Positions 1 to 8,471 of a stretch of 13,867 nt of DNA are shown here, piece after piece. Origin of the DNA: Entamoeba invadens IP1 (Eukaryota > Evosea > Mastigamoebida > Endamoebidae); assembly GCF_000330505.1 (NCBI RefSeq), contig NW_004191740.1:1-13867 (forward strand), read 5' to 3'. Numbering within the stretch: position 1 is the first letter of the stretch; every line of letters starts with the position of its first letter. A model generated the notes under the pieces. It saw only the letters and a list, made by a program, of their open reading frames with translations. It ran no database searches and was not told the origin of the DNA. Position numbers and translations under genes: made by a program.

Positions 1-92
1 AACATGTGTAGTAATCATTAAAATAATCAGAAGTTTCATGTCCATGTTCTTTTTTTACCACGAAATTCAAAATTGTCTAAATGACTATATTC
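1..92 (-). pseudogene. Distal part of a FLYWCH-type gene split by the MULE insertion
   Basis: On the minus strand this stretch continues the coding frame of the 3319-3498 fragment across the MULE. The frame runs from the duplicated target site through 92-39 and hits a TGA at 36-38. In a second frame a His-Gly-His (38-46) followed by E-T-S-D-Y-F is visible. It closely resembles the His-x-His block H-E-H-D-T-T-S-Y-F of the transposase in the neighbouring MULE, so it is probably the second half of a FLYWCH (C2H2) zinc finger. Reaching it from the entry frame needs a frameshift, so the gene was probably already damaged or has decayed since. The rest lies off the window. The family call is inference from this local similarity. 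Confidence 0.55.
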
Positions 93-101
93 ATCTCGTT
101 G
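93..101. repeat. Left target site duplication of the MULE
   Basis: The sequence ATCTCGTTG occurs here directly outside the left terminal repeat and again at 3319-3327 directly outside the right one. Nine bases is the usual Mutator-family target duplication. Because the element ends in G, the last base could belong to either, so the duplication is 8 or 9 bp. On the minus strand the nine bases are three whole codons (Gln-Arg-Asp) of the interrupted gene. Confidence 0.9.
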
Positions 102-330
102 GGGAACGGAAAATCTGCCCTTTTAAAAATTGCCTTTTCAATAATTCGCCTTTTTTCGCCTTTATTTTTCAACAAAATTTCAAGTCATTTGAATTTTTGT
201 TGAATATTTATTTAAAACTCTTTTACAAAAAATAAATCAATCTGTATTATTGTATTTATTACAAAAATATATAATGTTTATAGTTAATTTATATTTATTA
301 TTTGAGATGGTTTTTATATTAAATATATAA
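101..330 (+). repeat. Left terminal inverted repeat of the MULE
   Basis: Positions 108-330 are the exact reverse complement of 3088-3310. The outermost bases differ: this end reads GGGGAAC before GGAAAATCTGCCC, whereas the other end, read inward, has GGGGTTTA. The outer part holds two CGCCTTT blocks (148-154 and 157-163); the inner part is very AT-rich. Confidence 0.95.
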
Positions 331-768
331 GTATAATAATTATAATTAATTATAATAATTGTTTTAATTATTTTATTATATACACCAAAATGAAAAGCAT
401 TATAATAAGTTTATTTATTTTACTCTTTTAACTATTTACAATTAGATATAAATCATAATTAAATTACAATTGTTTTTTTTAATTATTTAATAATAATAAT
501 TACATTCCATTGTGATAAAAAATTATATACAATAATTTTATAATTGTGTATGTTCAGATAGTAGATGTATTATTAATTAATAATATAATTTATATATTTT
601 TAAGTTTATCAATTTATTATTATTAGATAGAAAATATCACTATTGTAATTATTAATTATAATATTAATTGTACATCAATTAAAAAACATCAAATTGATTA
701 TTCTTCCATTCTACTATTTTTGGTCCTTTTCGACTTAATAGAATTTTTTCCTTTTTGCATCACCTTTT
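331..768. other. AT-rich non-coding part of the MULE, downstream of the transposase
   Basis: About 440 bases of almost pure A/T with many short TAAT/ATTA runs lie between the left terminal repeat and the transposase stop codon. I see no gene, no RNA gene and no recognisable site here. It presumably holds the transposase 3' UTR and polyadenylation signal. Confidence 0.6.
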
Positions 769-2799
769 TCAATTCTTTCGCTTTTTTAAAATCTGTTTTT
801 TTCTTCGATGTTCTTTTTTATTTACTTGGTTTTTTGGTTTTTTTTCACTGTTTATTTTTTTGTTCTTTTTTATGTGTTCTTCAATTTCTTTTCCTGTGTT
901 ATAATTCAAAGTGACTTCATTATCTATTTGAGGCTCTTCTATAACCATTTCATCGTTATCTTCATCACTTTCATTGTCTTTAAACAAGCTATTTTCTTTT
1001 TCGGATACAATTTCCATTTTTTCGTGTTTTTCTGACGTTTCTTCTTCGGCCATTGTAAGTTGTTTCATTTTATCAATAATTTCGTTTTCATTTTCAATTT
1101 CAACTTTTGCAGTATCAACATCCAAATTGAAATAAATTTGATATTTCTTTTTAGTGAGAAGTTTGGTGCACTTTTTAAGAAATACAATTGGTTCAATTCT
1201 ATGAGCACCAAATAATTGTTCCTGAAGTTCTTTCAGAGTAATATTTTTTTTCGACCGTACCAATCTTTTTTCGAGTTGTGTTAAGGGACTCTTCAAATAG
1301 TTTAAATTTTAAATCTATAATATTCTGGAAAGACAGCAATTTTTCAACAAAAGTGTGAATAACAGGATGAGAAATACATATAAATCGATTCAACGCCGAA
1401 TGAAAACTTTCCGCTCGGTTATTTGTTCTTTCGGGAAGACCAAATACCGACCAGTGCTCAATTTTAAAAACGCCATTTATATAAGTGTTTTCAAAATACT
1501 CAAAAAACACTTTAACATCTTCGTCTTGACACAGTTCTTCTTTTATCATATAAAATGTGTCCATGATCATTGTTTTTGGCAAATAAGCCAATGACATTAA
1601 CATTTTTATTAGAGTTTTAAACGAATCACCTTCAACAAATCTTTCACCAAATCCCATAGTTAAAACTCTCCTATAAAGAGATTGGCAAAAATGAAAATGA
1701 CAACATTTAACATCAACCTCATTTTCAAATAGATCTTTGAAATACACAACTTCAAAGTCTCCCATTACAACAACATTTTTATGAAACACTTTTTCTTTAC
1801 AAATTTCTTCAATTTTATCGAATATTTTTTTGTACGTTTCTTTACTTTTTGAAACAAGACACGAATAAAAAACTGGAAAAGATTCTCCATTTTGCAAACC
1901 GTGAATGGTATACATTTGAGAAAATAATTCTATTTGTCAAAAATGATGTACAAATAATATAAAAATATATTAATATTTTTGTAAAAATGTTTGATATTAG
2001 TATATTATAACACTTTAATATCAGATTATTTTATTTAGAATGTATATTATTATTATTATTATTTTAATATTTAAATTCTATATTAAATTTAGAAATGAAT
2101 TATTTTCTATTTAACATAATTATAATATTTTATTATCAATATTTTTTGTGTAATAATATATTATTTAATATAAAATTTTGTTTCCATATATCTCAATAGA
2201 CAAACTTGGACATGATTTAAAAGTTCCATCCATCAAAATTGTACTACACGTTTTAAAATAATTTAAATATTCTTTCTTACCAAATATAATCATTTCATAA
2301 TCTTGGTGCATGACAAAAGAAAATTCCTCGTTAGTGAATGTGATTTGATCAATTTCTTTTGGGTTTTTGGATATCTGTTTTTGACTTCGTACTATATGTT
2401 CACATAAAGATAAACGTTTTGAAGAACCATTGACGTAAGCTTCTGCGACTATTTCCATGGCGCTTTTATTTTTTGAGTTTTCTTTCTTTGCTTCTTCTTT
2501 CATGTTTTCAGTACACTTTTTGTCGAAATAAGAAGTGGTGTCATGTTCATGTGGAAGACCCTTTTGAGAACCGGTTTCTTCATATCCAATTGTGTTTCCT
2601 TTTTCATCAAAAAGCAATCTAATACGTTTTTTACATTGTTGGTATTCACATTTGAATAATATGCGTTTTTATCAACAGATCTAAATTTATAACCATTAAT
2701 GTATGGTTGAAGATTTCCATGTGTTGATGAAATCATTTCAAATTTATGAGGTTGAGGAATGTCGGATATAACCAATGGTGTGGTTGTTTTATTTTCCAT
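769..2799 (-). pseudogene. MULE transposase (FLYWCH finger plus DDE core), split by an intron and two frameshifts
   Basis: This cut-and-paste transposase would be about 584 residues after splicing. It starts at the ATG ending at 2799 (MENKTTTPL...). A FLYWCH-type finger follows: P-x-P-H and PYINGYKF, then Cys-x4-Cys, then His-x-His. The finger crosses a one-base frameshift near 2655, where the frame moves to 2617-2207. The first catalytic Asp is in MDGTFKSCP (2228-2230). An intron (2205-1930) follows. The second exon gives YTIHG, the second Asp in GDFEVV (1757-1759), a Cys/His block (KCCHFHFCQ) and the Glu in RTNNRAESFH (1409-1411). A second frameshift in an eight-A run (1244-1251) leads into the tail to 769, which has an acidic E/D-rich stretch and a final Lys-rich cluster. 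The order matches the MULE D-D-E family. The frameshifts may be real or sequence errors. Confidence 0.92.
1930..2205 (-). other. Spliceosomal intron inside the transposase DDE core
   Basis: On the minus strand the interval starts GTTTGTC and ends AAATAG, matching the Entamoeba 5' GTTTGT and 3' TAG consensus. It is 276 nt, very AT-rich, full of stops and contains an ATT microsatellite around 2042-2065. Removing it joins A|AA into a Lys codon and turns the break into CPKLFSQMYTIHG. That is the block MULE transposases usually show after the DGTFK Asp. Without splicing the upstream frame runs into residues that do not fit the family. It is long for Entamoeba, whose introns are usually under about 100 nt. 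Confidence 0.85.
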
Positions 2800-2806
2800 T
2801 GAATAT
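2800..2806 (-). promoter_or_regulatory. Initiator-like sequence abutting the transposase start codon
   Basis: The minus strand reads ATATTCA directly before the ATG at 2799. This resembles the Entamoeba initiator (AAAAATTCA), which normally lies only a few bases before the start codon because 5' UTRs are very short. The match is partial and AT-rich background makes chance matches common. Confidence 0.35.
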
Positions 2807-3087
2807 TGTAGATGACCTAATACGTTTCATAATAAAATAATTCTATTCGATCATAAAAATTGTATAATTTATCAATATTTATATATATACTTTTTATTTA
2901 TTTATTTGTGTTATAATCAATATTTTATGTTATTAAAATACAAATATTATACAATTATTAACAATTTATAATTATACAGTGTATATATATATTTACAGTT
3001 ATTCTTATAATAATAATTAAATTGTTAATAATTATTTATATTATAATGTAGTTTTCGAATTTAAATAAAATTATATATTTAAATATT

Positions 3088-3318
3088 TTATATATTTAAT
3101 ATAAAAACCATCTCAAATAATAAATATAAATTAACTATAAACATTATATATTTTTGTAATAAATACAATAATACAGATTGATTTATTTTTTGTAAAAGAG
3201 TTTTAAATAAATATTCAACAAAAATTCAAATGACTTGAAATTTTGTTGAAAAATAAAGGCGAAAAAAGGCGAATTATTGAAAAGGCAATTTTTAAAAGGG
3301 CAGATTTTCCTAAACCCC
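3088..3318 (-). repeat. Right terminal inverted repeat of the MULE
   Basis: The mirror copy of 101-330. Bases 3088-3310 are identical to 108-330 in reverse complement. The extreme end here is TAAACCCC, one base longer than the left end after the shared core and different in sequence, so the two termini are not perfectly symmetrical. Confidence 0.95.
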
Positions 3319-3327
3319 ATCTCGTTG
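3319..3327. repeat. Right target site duplication of the MULE
   Basis: ATCTCGTTG is the direct copy of 93-101 and immediately follows the CCCC end of the right terminal repeat. Confidence 0.9.
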
Positions 3328-3498
3328 ACACCAAATTAGTTTTCCACATACTCTACAACGAAAAGACCCGGTAGCGCGATCTTTTGGAGAAAATTTATTA
3401 CCGTCAACATAAGGCATTTTTTCGCCTCTTTCAGATTGTAATATAACAAAATGTGGAGGAGAAGGAAATTTTGATGATGGATTCTCATGAGATTCCAT
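3319..3498 (-). pseudogene. N-terminal fragment of a FLYWCH-type (MULE-transposase-like) gene interrupted by the MULE
   Basis: The minus-strand ATG at 3498 opens a frame (MESHENPSS...) that reads P-P-H-F, PYVDGNKFSPKD, then Cys-x2-Cys in RCRVCGK and LIWCQRD. It reaches the element boundary exactly at the target duplication. The spacing and residues parallel the first 60 residues of the MULE transposase at 2799 (P-x-P-H, PYINGYKF, Cys block), so it is very likely the start of a second FLYWCH finger protein of the same family. Inside the element the frame would end three codons later (G-V-stop). The continuation lies at 1-92. Whether the host gene is another MULE transposase or a domesticated relative cannot be decided here, and I could not find matching terminal repeats around it. 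Confidence 0.7.
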
Positions 3499-3833
3499 TG
3501 TTTAAATAAATGGTTTTTGTATTTTAACCCCCATAAAAATTACTGGGTTTTAATATACATAATTGTTTTAAATTATATAATATAATCATATTTAATTAAC
3601 AATAAAAACATAATTTAATTGATGTTTTATGTCATTTAATATAAGCACATTTTTTATAAATAATATTATATAATATAAAACACGAATAAAATGATCATTT
3701 TTGTTTGTTTTTTTTGAATAAATTATATTAAAAGCATCACATGTATAAATTTATAATAAATAATTATTATATTTTATTAATTTAAATTACAGTATATATA
3801 GATATTTTATTTATTGTATACAAAATTTTGTTG
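3499..3833. other. AT-rich gene-free DNA upstream of the interrupted gene
   Basis: About 335 bases, very rich in A/T, with no open frame of note and no RNA gene that I can see. It should contain the promoter of the interrupted FLYWCH gene, but I see no clear initiator next to its ATG. Confidence 0.5.
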
Positions 3834-4028
3834 TTAAAATTTTGTTGAACACGTGTTGAACTTTTGTGAAATTACAGGGGTGAATTCTCGGGGGCGAGGT
3901 TGTATAGGAATGAGTTTTCCCCCAATTTTATATTTTAGACCTAAAGTTAAAATTGCATTATAAAGGGATTCATGAGGATTGTTAATTTTTCTGAGGATGG
4001 TAAATATCTTAAACATAATTTCTTTCAT
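3834..4028 (-). CDS. Doubtful small ORF, 64 residues
   Basis: An open frame starting MKEIMFKIF and ending NTCSTKF. I do not recognise it. It is listed because its base composition is clearly richer in G/C than its surroundings (notably 3876-3923) and its middle part (NPHESLYNAILTLGLKYK, then GGKLIPIQPRP) is not the Lys/Asn/Phe mix of random AT-rich translation. No domain, signal peptide or membrane segment is visible. Two CACGTG palindromes lie inside its 3' end (3850-3855) and about 45 bases upstream of its start (4073-4078). It could be a fragment of an older gene or of a repeat. Confidence 0.25.
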   Translation of the reverse strand: MKEIMFKIFTILRKINNPHESLYNAILTLGLKYKIGGKLIPIQPRPREFTPVISQKFNTCSTKF

Positions 4029-4374
4029 TTTGGATTTTTTTGCCTAAGATCAAAAAGGTATATTTTGAAACACGTGATTTTCTTTAAAAATGCTATTTAT
4101 GGATTTTTTGAAAGATGATTCTTGGTGTTGATTTTTACAAAAAAATAATCTATTTCTATTTTTTGATTTACCACAAGACTAACATTGGTTTATATGAAAA
4201 CAATAAAAAATAATTTAATTTATCGAAAAAGTCGATTTTTTTTATCAAAAACACAAAACAAATTAATCTAACAATTTTTAATCTTTTTTACAAAAAATAC
4301 AATTTATTATAAATCAATTCATAATATTTCAAACAATAAAAATTGATAGCAAATAACGTACTAATAATTAATAC

Positions 4375-4453
4375 TTTATGCGATGACAATTTATGTATTT
4401 GCGCAAATTCAAAACGCGAGGTTTTGAAGATCGATGAAACAACGACTGATAAA
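4375..4453 (+). ncRNA. Weak box C/D snoRNA-like candidate
   Basis: A 79-nt stretch has a C-box-like GCGATGA (4380-4386, one mismatch to RTGATGA) and a perfect D box CTGA (4446-4449). The flanking TTTA/TAAA (4375-4378 and 4450-4453) could form the short terminal stem. A second CGATGA (4432-4437) would be a C' box, but it sits too close to box D to leave a normal guide. It lies in a patch somewhat richer in G/C than its surroundings. With such short motifs a chance match is quite possible. Confidence 0.15.
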
Positions 4454-4737
4454 TGAACAAATTTTTAAAATAAAATCATTTTTGTTTTAAACGGTTTTAT
4501 TTATATTTCAAAACATATACACACAAGAAATATATGTTTATATTATTTTTTTATACAATATCAATTCTCAATAAAAATGTGTTCAATTTATTAATCAATT
4601 TTATATATTATTTGGCGTTTTTGTTGTGTTTTGACGATTTTTGATATAATCAATTAACAAAACTCACTTTATAAATTGTCTTTGAAAATATAATGTTAAA
4701 TATAGATTTTTAAATCAGAAGTGGCAGTGCTATAAAT

Positions 4738-4921
4738 ATCTCTGAGGATGGTAAGTTGTGTAACAAACAAACATTGTCAACACAGGCTTAAACATCTAAC
4801 AAGTGAAATGACGTGTTCCCATATTCAAAAATAGTAACTTACTCAATATACATTTCAGACAGATGTAAAAGTGTAAACTTTCTATTTCTGTCATCCTCAG
4901 AAAATAAATGCCATCCTCAGA
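4738..4921. repeat. Region bounded by inverted copies of a TCTGAGGATGG motif
   Basis: CTCTGAGGATGG starts near 4739. Reverse-complement copies CATCCTCAGAA and CCATCCTCAGAA occur near 4892 and 4911. The interval of about 180 bp between outward copies has the size of a MITE. However, similarity beyond the 10-11 bp motif is poor and no target duplication is evident. Further copies lie at about 3990 and 5450. Confidence 0.25.
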
Positions 4922-5393
4922 ACTGTAAATTCGTTTAAAACACAAGTTAATATCAAAATGAAACATTCTTTTTTAAATATACACAACATGATTAACTTTG
5001 TTATTACAATAAATTTGAATAATTGCATAAATTACAAAATTATTTATAAATTTGTTATTTTAAAAATGCATTATTATTAAATCAGTGTTTTCGACTTTTT
5101 CAATTTTCATTTTGATAAAAAAAACAATTATCAATTTAAACTTAAATTTTAATTATTATGTTATAAAGACGGATTCGAAAATAATTTCAATAAGTATATA
5201 ATCATAATATGAACAAGTTGAATACACACTTTGTTGTTTCCCGTCTCAAGTAAACGAGTTATAATTATTGTTTTTGTTTACTGATTATCGTGGAGATTTT
5301 TTGATTGTATTTATTTTTTTGGCATTTATGACAAATTATTACCATTATTTAAAATTTGAACTTTGACTTGAAATATTAAGTGTAAATTATAAC

Positions 5394-6057
5394 TTGAGTT
5401 GTGAGAGTGGGCTTTATGGGGAACTGAACCTTATGGATTTGATTTTTGTATCCTCAGAAAAATATATTTTAATAAGGATAGCTTTGATCTTGAGGATACA
5501 CCTTATCCTTAAGAAACCCTTAATAGTCGTAAAAACCTGGGGGCTGATCTCTTGCTGTAATGTCGATTATGTGAAAACTGCTGAAAATGCCTTTTTTATT
5601 TAATAGCAAATTTATATGTAATTTATTTTTAGAATCTTTTTTATTTTTATATTTATAGAAAAAAAACGCAATTTTTTGAGTCTCATGCATTTTTCTTAAG
5701 AAAAAAAAATACTGTTGACCAGTTAACAAATTTGGTAAAGATAATTAATAACAAATTATTTATAATACTTATAAATTAATCACAATTGAAAATAAAATAA
5801 AATATTTAATTATTTGTTTAACACGTTTTCTTGTTTCCCTGTTAATTTTTTTATTGGGCAGTGTTATTTTTTTCTTTTTTGTCGTTTGGTCTTTAAAAAA
5901 ACTGGTATGCCTGTTTTATTTTTTCTTAACATTTTTCTGCACAAGAATATTACTCAAACAAACTAACAAATAAGAACTAGTTTAAATAAGATATTATATA
6001 GAACATATAATTTTTATATTTTTTTCTGAATTTACGCAATCATAACGCCAAAAAATC
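5394..6057. other. Gene-free stretch with a GC-richer island at its start
   Basis: Positions 5394-5600 are richer in G/C than the surroundings and contain an exact 8-bp inverted pair TATCCTCA (5450-5457) / TGAGGATA (5491-5498). They also hold AAGGATA and TATCCTT arms (about 5475 and 5504). The short frames across it look like chance. From 5600 to 6057 the sequence is A/T runs with nothing recognisable. Confidence 0.4.
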
Positions 6058-6487
6058 CTAAACAGATATTTTCAAGCCGATAAAATTTTTAGTATTAGGC
6101 GATGTACTTGGAGTTTCCAAAACAGGTTCACTATCAAGTACATTTCAACCACCTTGAATGTCATTGTTATTGAATATATAAAATAATATATACATTATAT
6201 ATAACAAACATGTTTACTTGTTGTTGTAATACATTTTATAACGCAGTTTGTTGCAATTCAATTTTTTGAAAAGATAATAGTTTGCTGACTTGTCTGTTTT
6301 TGCTTTTTTTTAATTCTCCGTAGCACGTTCCGTTGTTTTTATCCAACTTATTGGTGTGATTGTTTTCAACTATTTTCTCAAAAAGAATCTGAAATTTAAT
6401 TTGATTATTTTTGAGATGTGAACAAAAAATTAGCGTTGGTGAAAAATAAAATTGAAAGATAAAATAAACTATTGTTAGTAAAAACAA
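6058..6487 (-). other. Possible decayed coding remnant, family unknown
   Basis: Two minus-strand open pieces in different frames look more protein-like than the background. The piece at 6236-6487 (83 residues) contains a charged segment, NNHTNKLDKNNGTCYGELKK. The piece from 6144 down to a TAG at 6058-6060 reads LDSEPVLETPSTSPNTKNF. An in-frame TGA at 6145-6147 and a frame change separate them. No domain is recognised. They lie just outside the Tigger element, on the side of its transposase 3' end, and could be a degenerate host gene or chance frames. Confidence 0.2.
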
Positions 6488-6648
6488 CTGTATTATTTTG
6501 TTTCAAAAAATAAACCGACTATTAATTAGTGATAAAAAATAGCGGAATAACAAGATCAATGAGACTATTTACATTGCTTTTGTGATTAATTCATATAAAC
6601 ATATTAATATCATGATTAGTATATGTTGTAAAATCAAATGGGAATCTT

Positions 6649-6717
6649 CAGTCATTATTCGATATAAGAATTAATTCGATATAAGGGAGAAAAATAAGAG
6701 GAAGCCCTTATATCGAA
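6649..6717 (+). repeat. Left terminal and subterminal repeats of the Tigger element
   Basis: The 20-bp terminal repeat is followed within 70 bp by a second direct copy of TTCGATATAAGGGA (6674-6687) and an inverted copy CCCTTATATCGAA (6705-6717). This clustered arrangement is what transposase-binding sites look like. Confidence 0.8.
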
Positions 6718-6894
6718 CAATAGAAAAAAAAATGAAAAAAGAAATTTATGTGTTTGCTTTTTGTTGGTTATTTCAATTTAAAAACCCAAAATGGTAATAA
6801 TTGGATTAATTTGTCACTAAGTTAAAAAGTCGATTAAAATAATATAAAAATAGAATAAATACTATGTTTTATTTTTTTAATAAAACATTTTTTA

Positions 6895-8471
6895 TTAAAA
6901 TAAACAAAATAATGAATTTATTATAAAAATAGATAAACAAGTAAATTTTATTTTGAAATAATACAATGAATGTATTTGCATTCTTTCAAAAAATAGTTTC
7001 CTTGACAAATACGAATCATTCCGTTTATTAACATTAACAAAAATGTCTTTATTTTCAGGTTCAATGTCATGTAATCTTTTTTGGAATTCAATGATTGTTT
7101 TATCTATTTGCTCTTTTTGGACAATGAGTGTCTGAATATTTTCTTTAATATCTTCAACTTCTTTTTCGTTTATTTTTAACAAAGCATTCGTGTCGTTGTT
7201 ATACTCTTCATTCGTCATAGTAGCGGGTATATTTTCTCCTTCAAATTCCCATTCATACACAGGATCAATAATTTCGTCACAGTCTTCAAAGCAATTGCGA
7301 AAACCAGCGTGTTCCCCACAATTGGTTATTGTCATCTTAGTCACTTTATCCCAAGCATTTACACAAATCTCAATTGCGTTACCAACTGTGTAAGTAGGCA
7401 ACATTCTCTTGAGGTTTACCGAACTTAATACAACATCCATAAAAAGGCGATGGTTATGTATCTTAAAAGACATAATTATACCGGCATCATCTGGTTGATA
7501 TTTGGAATGTTGAATTTTCAGGAAGGTTAGTGAGAACTATATGCCTCAAACCAGTGAGTTCATACACATAACAATTCTATTGATCCTTGCCTTTGAACTT
7601 GTATCGCTCGTCAAGATCAAAAAGTTCGTTATTTGTTTTCAACGTCGAAGTGTGGCTGGGACAAGTATCAACTATTAAAAGAATAGTTCTATTTGGAGTT
7701 AAGCGATCAATTTCGTCATCCCAGGATTTCAACCATTAATGAAATATATAAGTAGTCATCCACGATTTTTTCTGGTTGATGTATATTGTATTGAAAATAG
7801 TAAGGTGAGGGTCTTTAAACCATATTGGGTTTTTTGTTGGTCCGATAACCAAAAGAGGTCTTTTCTCTCCCACAAGAGAAGTACAAATCATTAAAGAAAT
7901 GCGAGCCTTTGACACTTTATAAACCACTCTTCTGTGAATCATCAAGTGTCCTTTATGGCAAAGCCATATAATACAAACCAGTCTCATCGGCGTTGTATAC
8001 ATCTTCTTTGGGGAATTCATTAACAACCTTTAACAGTTCTTCGAAAAGAGGACTAACCTTTACCAAATCTACAGAAGCCGCTTCGCCATGAGTTTTGTTC
8101 ATTTTAAAATTGTTTATCTTGCAAAAAATGGGCCCATCCAATAGAAGCACCTTGGTGAATAGTATCTGAGTGCTCTTGAATAAAACATTTGGCTTGGGAA
8201 ACCAACATAAAATAATCAATTGGTATTCCCGCTTCACGAACTTCATAAAACAAATTGATTATTGCTTCCTCGAGTTACGGGTTCTGTGGTTTTCTTATTC
8301 GTTTATACGAGGATGGAAAGTTTATCAATGTTTCTTTATAAATTGAACGCAAATGATAAACTTGCTTTGGAAAAATTACTATTTAAGTTGTTGTCTTACA
8401 ACTTCGATTAATTTCTGTGTGTTTTGATAAAGATTAATTAATTCAATAATTTTTATTTTGTCTTTTAACAT
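6895..8471 (-). pseudogene. Tigger/pogo transposase pseudogene (HTH, CENP-B-like domain, DDD core, coiled coil)
   Basis: Read 5' to 3' on the minus strand, the whole transposase is recognisable but broken. A pogo-type helix-turn-helix (MLKDKIKIIELI, 8471-8379) ends at a stop. In another frame KRIRKPQNP-stop-LEEAIINLFYEVR follows, then a GWAHFLQ block of the CENP-B/Tc5 DNA-binding domain. After a frameshift comes GEAAS and the first Asp in YNADETGLY (7986-7988). After another come KARISLMICT and VIGPTKNP. Past a TAA at 7733-7735 come WLKSWDDEI and the second Asp in LIVDTCPSH (7667-7669). After a one-base shift the third Asp lies in QPDDAGII (7486-7488), followed by SFKIH. The last 192 codons (7473-6895) stay open and include AWDKVTKMTITNC and a coiled coil. 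At least five lesions make it non-functional. Confidence 0.92.

Larger units (their letters stand above)
102..3318 (-). mobile_element. Mutator-like element (MULE) with long terminal inverted repeats
   Basis: This is a complete class II transposon of about 3.2 kb, oriented by its transposase on the minus strand. It has about 230-bp terminal inverted repeats, 223 bp of which are identical between ends by base-by-base reading. It is flanked by a 9-bp direct repeat and carries one transposase gene with a FLYWCH zinc finger and a MULE-type DDE core. Between the left repeat and the gene end there are about 440 bp of AT-rich DNA. Between the gene start and the right repeat there are about 290 bp. 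Perfect repeats and target duplication indicate a recent insertion. It sits inside another FLYWCH-type gene, parts of which flank it. Confidence 0.93.
4029..5393. other. Long gene-free AT-rich stretch
   Basis: About 1.36 kb with no convincing open frame. It holds copies of the TTCTGAGGATG-like motif (near 4740, 4890 and 4910), a weak snoRNA-like candidate (4375-4453) and long T/A runs. I see no transposon ends that I could pair with confidence. Confidence 0.5.

Noticed and set aside
38..235. Plus-strand 65-residue frame at the left edge
   Set aside because: It runs through the MULE end and terminal repeat and its Phe/Lys/Asn-rich translation is typical of random AT-rich sequence.
720..1035. 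Plus-strand Phe-rich frames (720-914 and 808-1035) resembling membrane proteins
   Set aside because: They are antisense to the Lys/Glu-rich tail of the transposase; AAA/GAA codons read backward give Phe, so the hydrophobicity is an artefact.
1355..1594. Plus-strand 79-residue frame
   Set aside because: Antisense shadow of the transposase DDE region.
5520..5729. Minus-strand 69-residue frame
   Set aside because: Lys/Phe/Ile-rich with no motif; it only partly overlaps the GC-richer island and has no supporting context.
7190..7393. Plus-strand 67-residue frame
   Set aside because: Antisense to the C-terminal part of the Tigger transposase.
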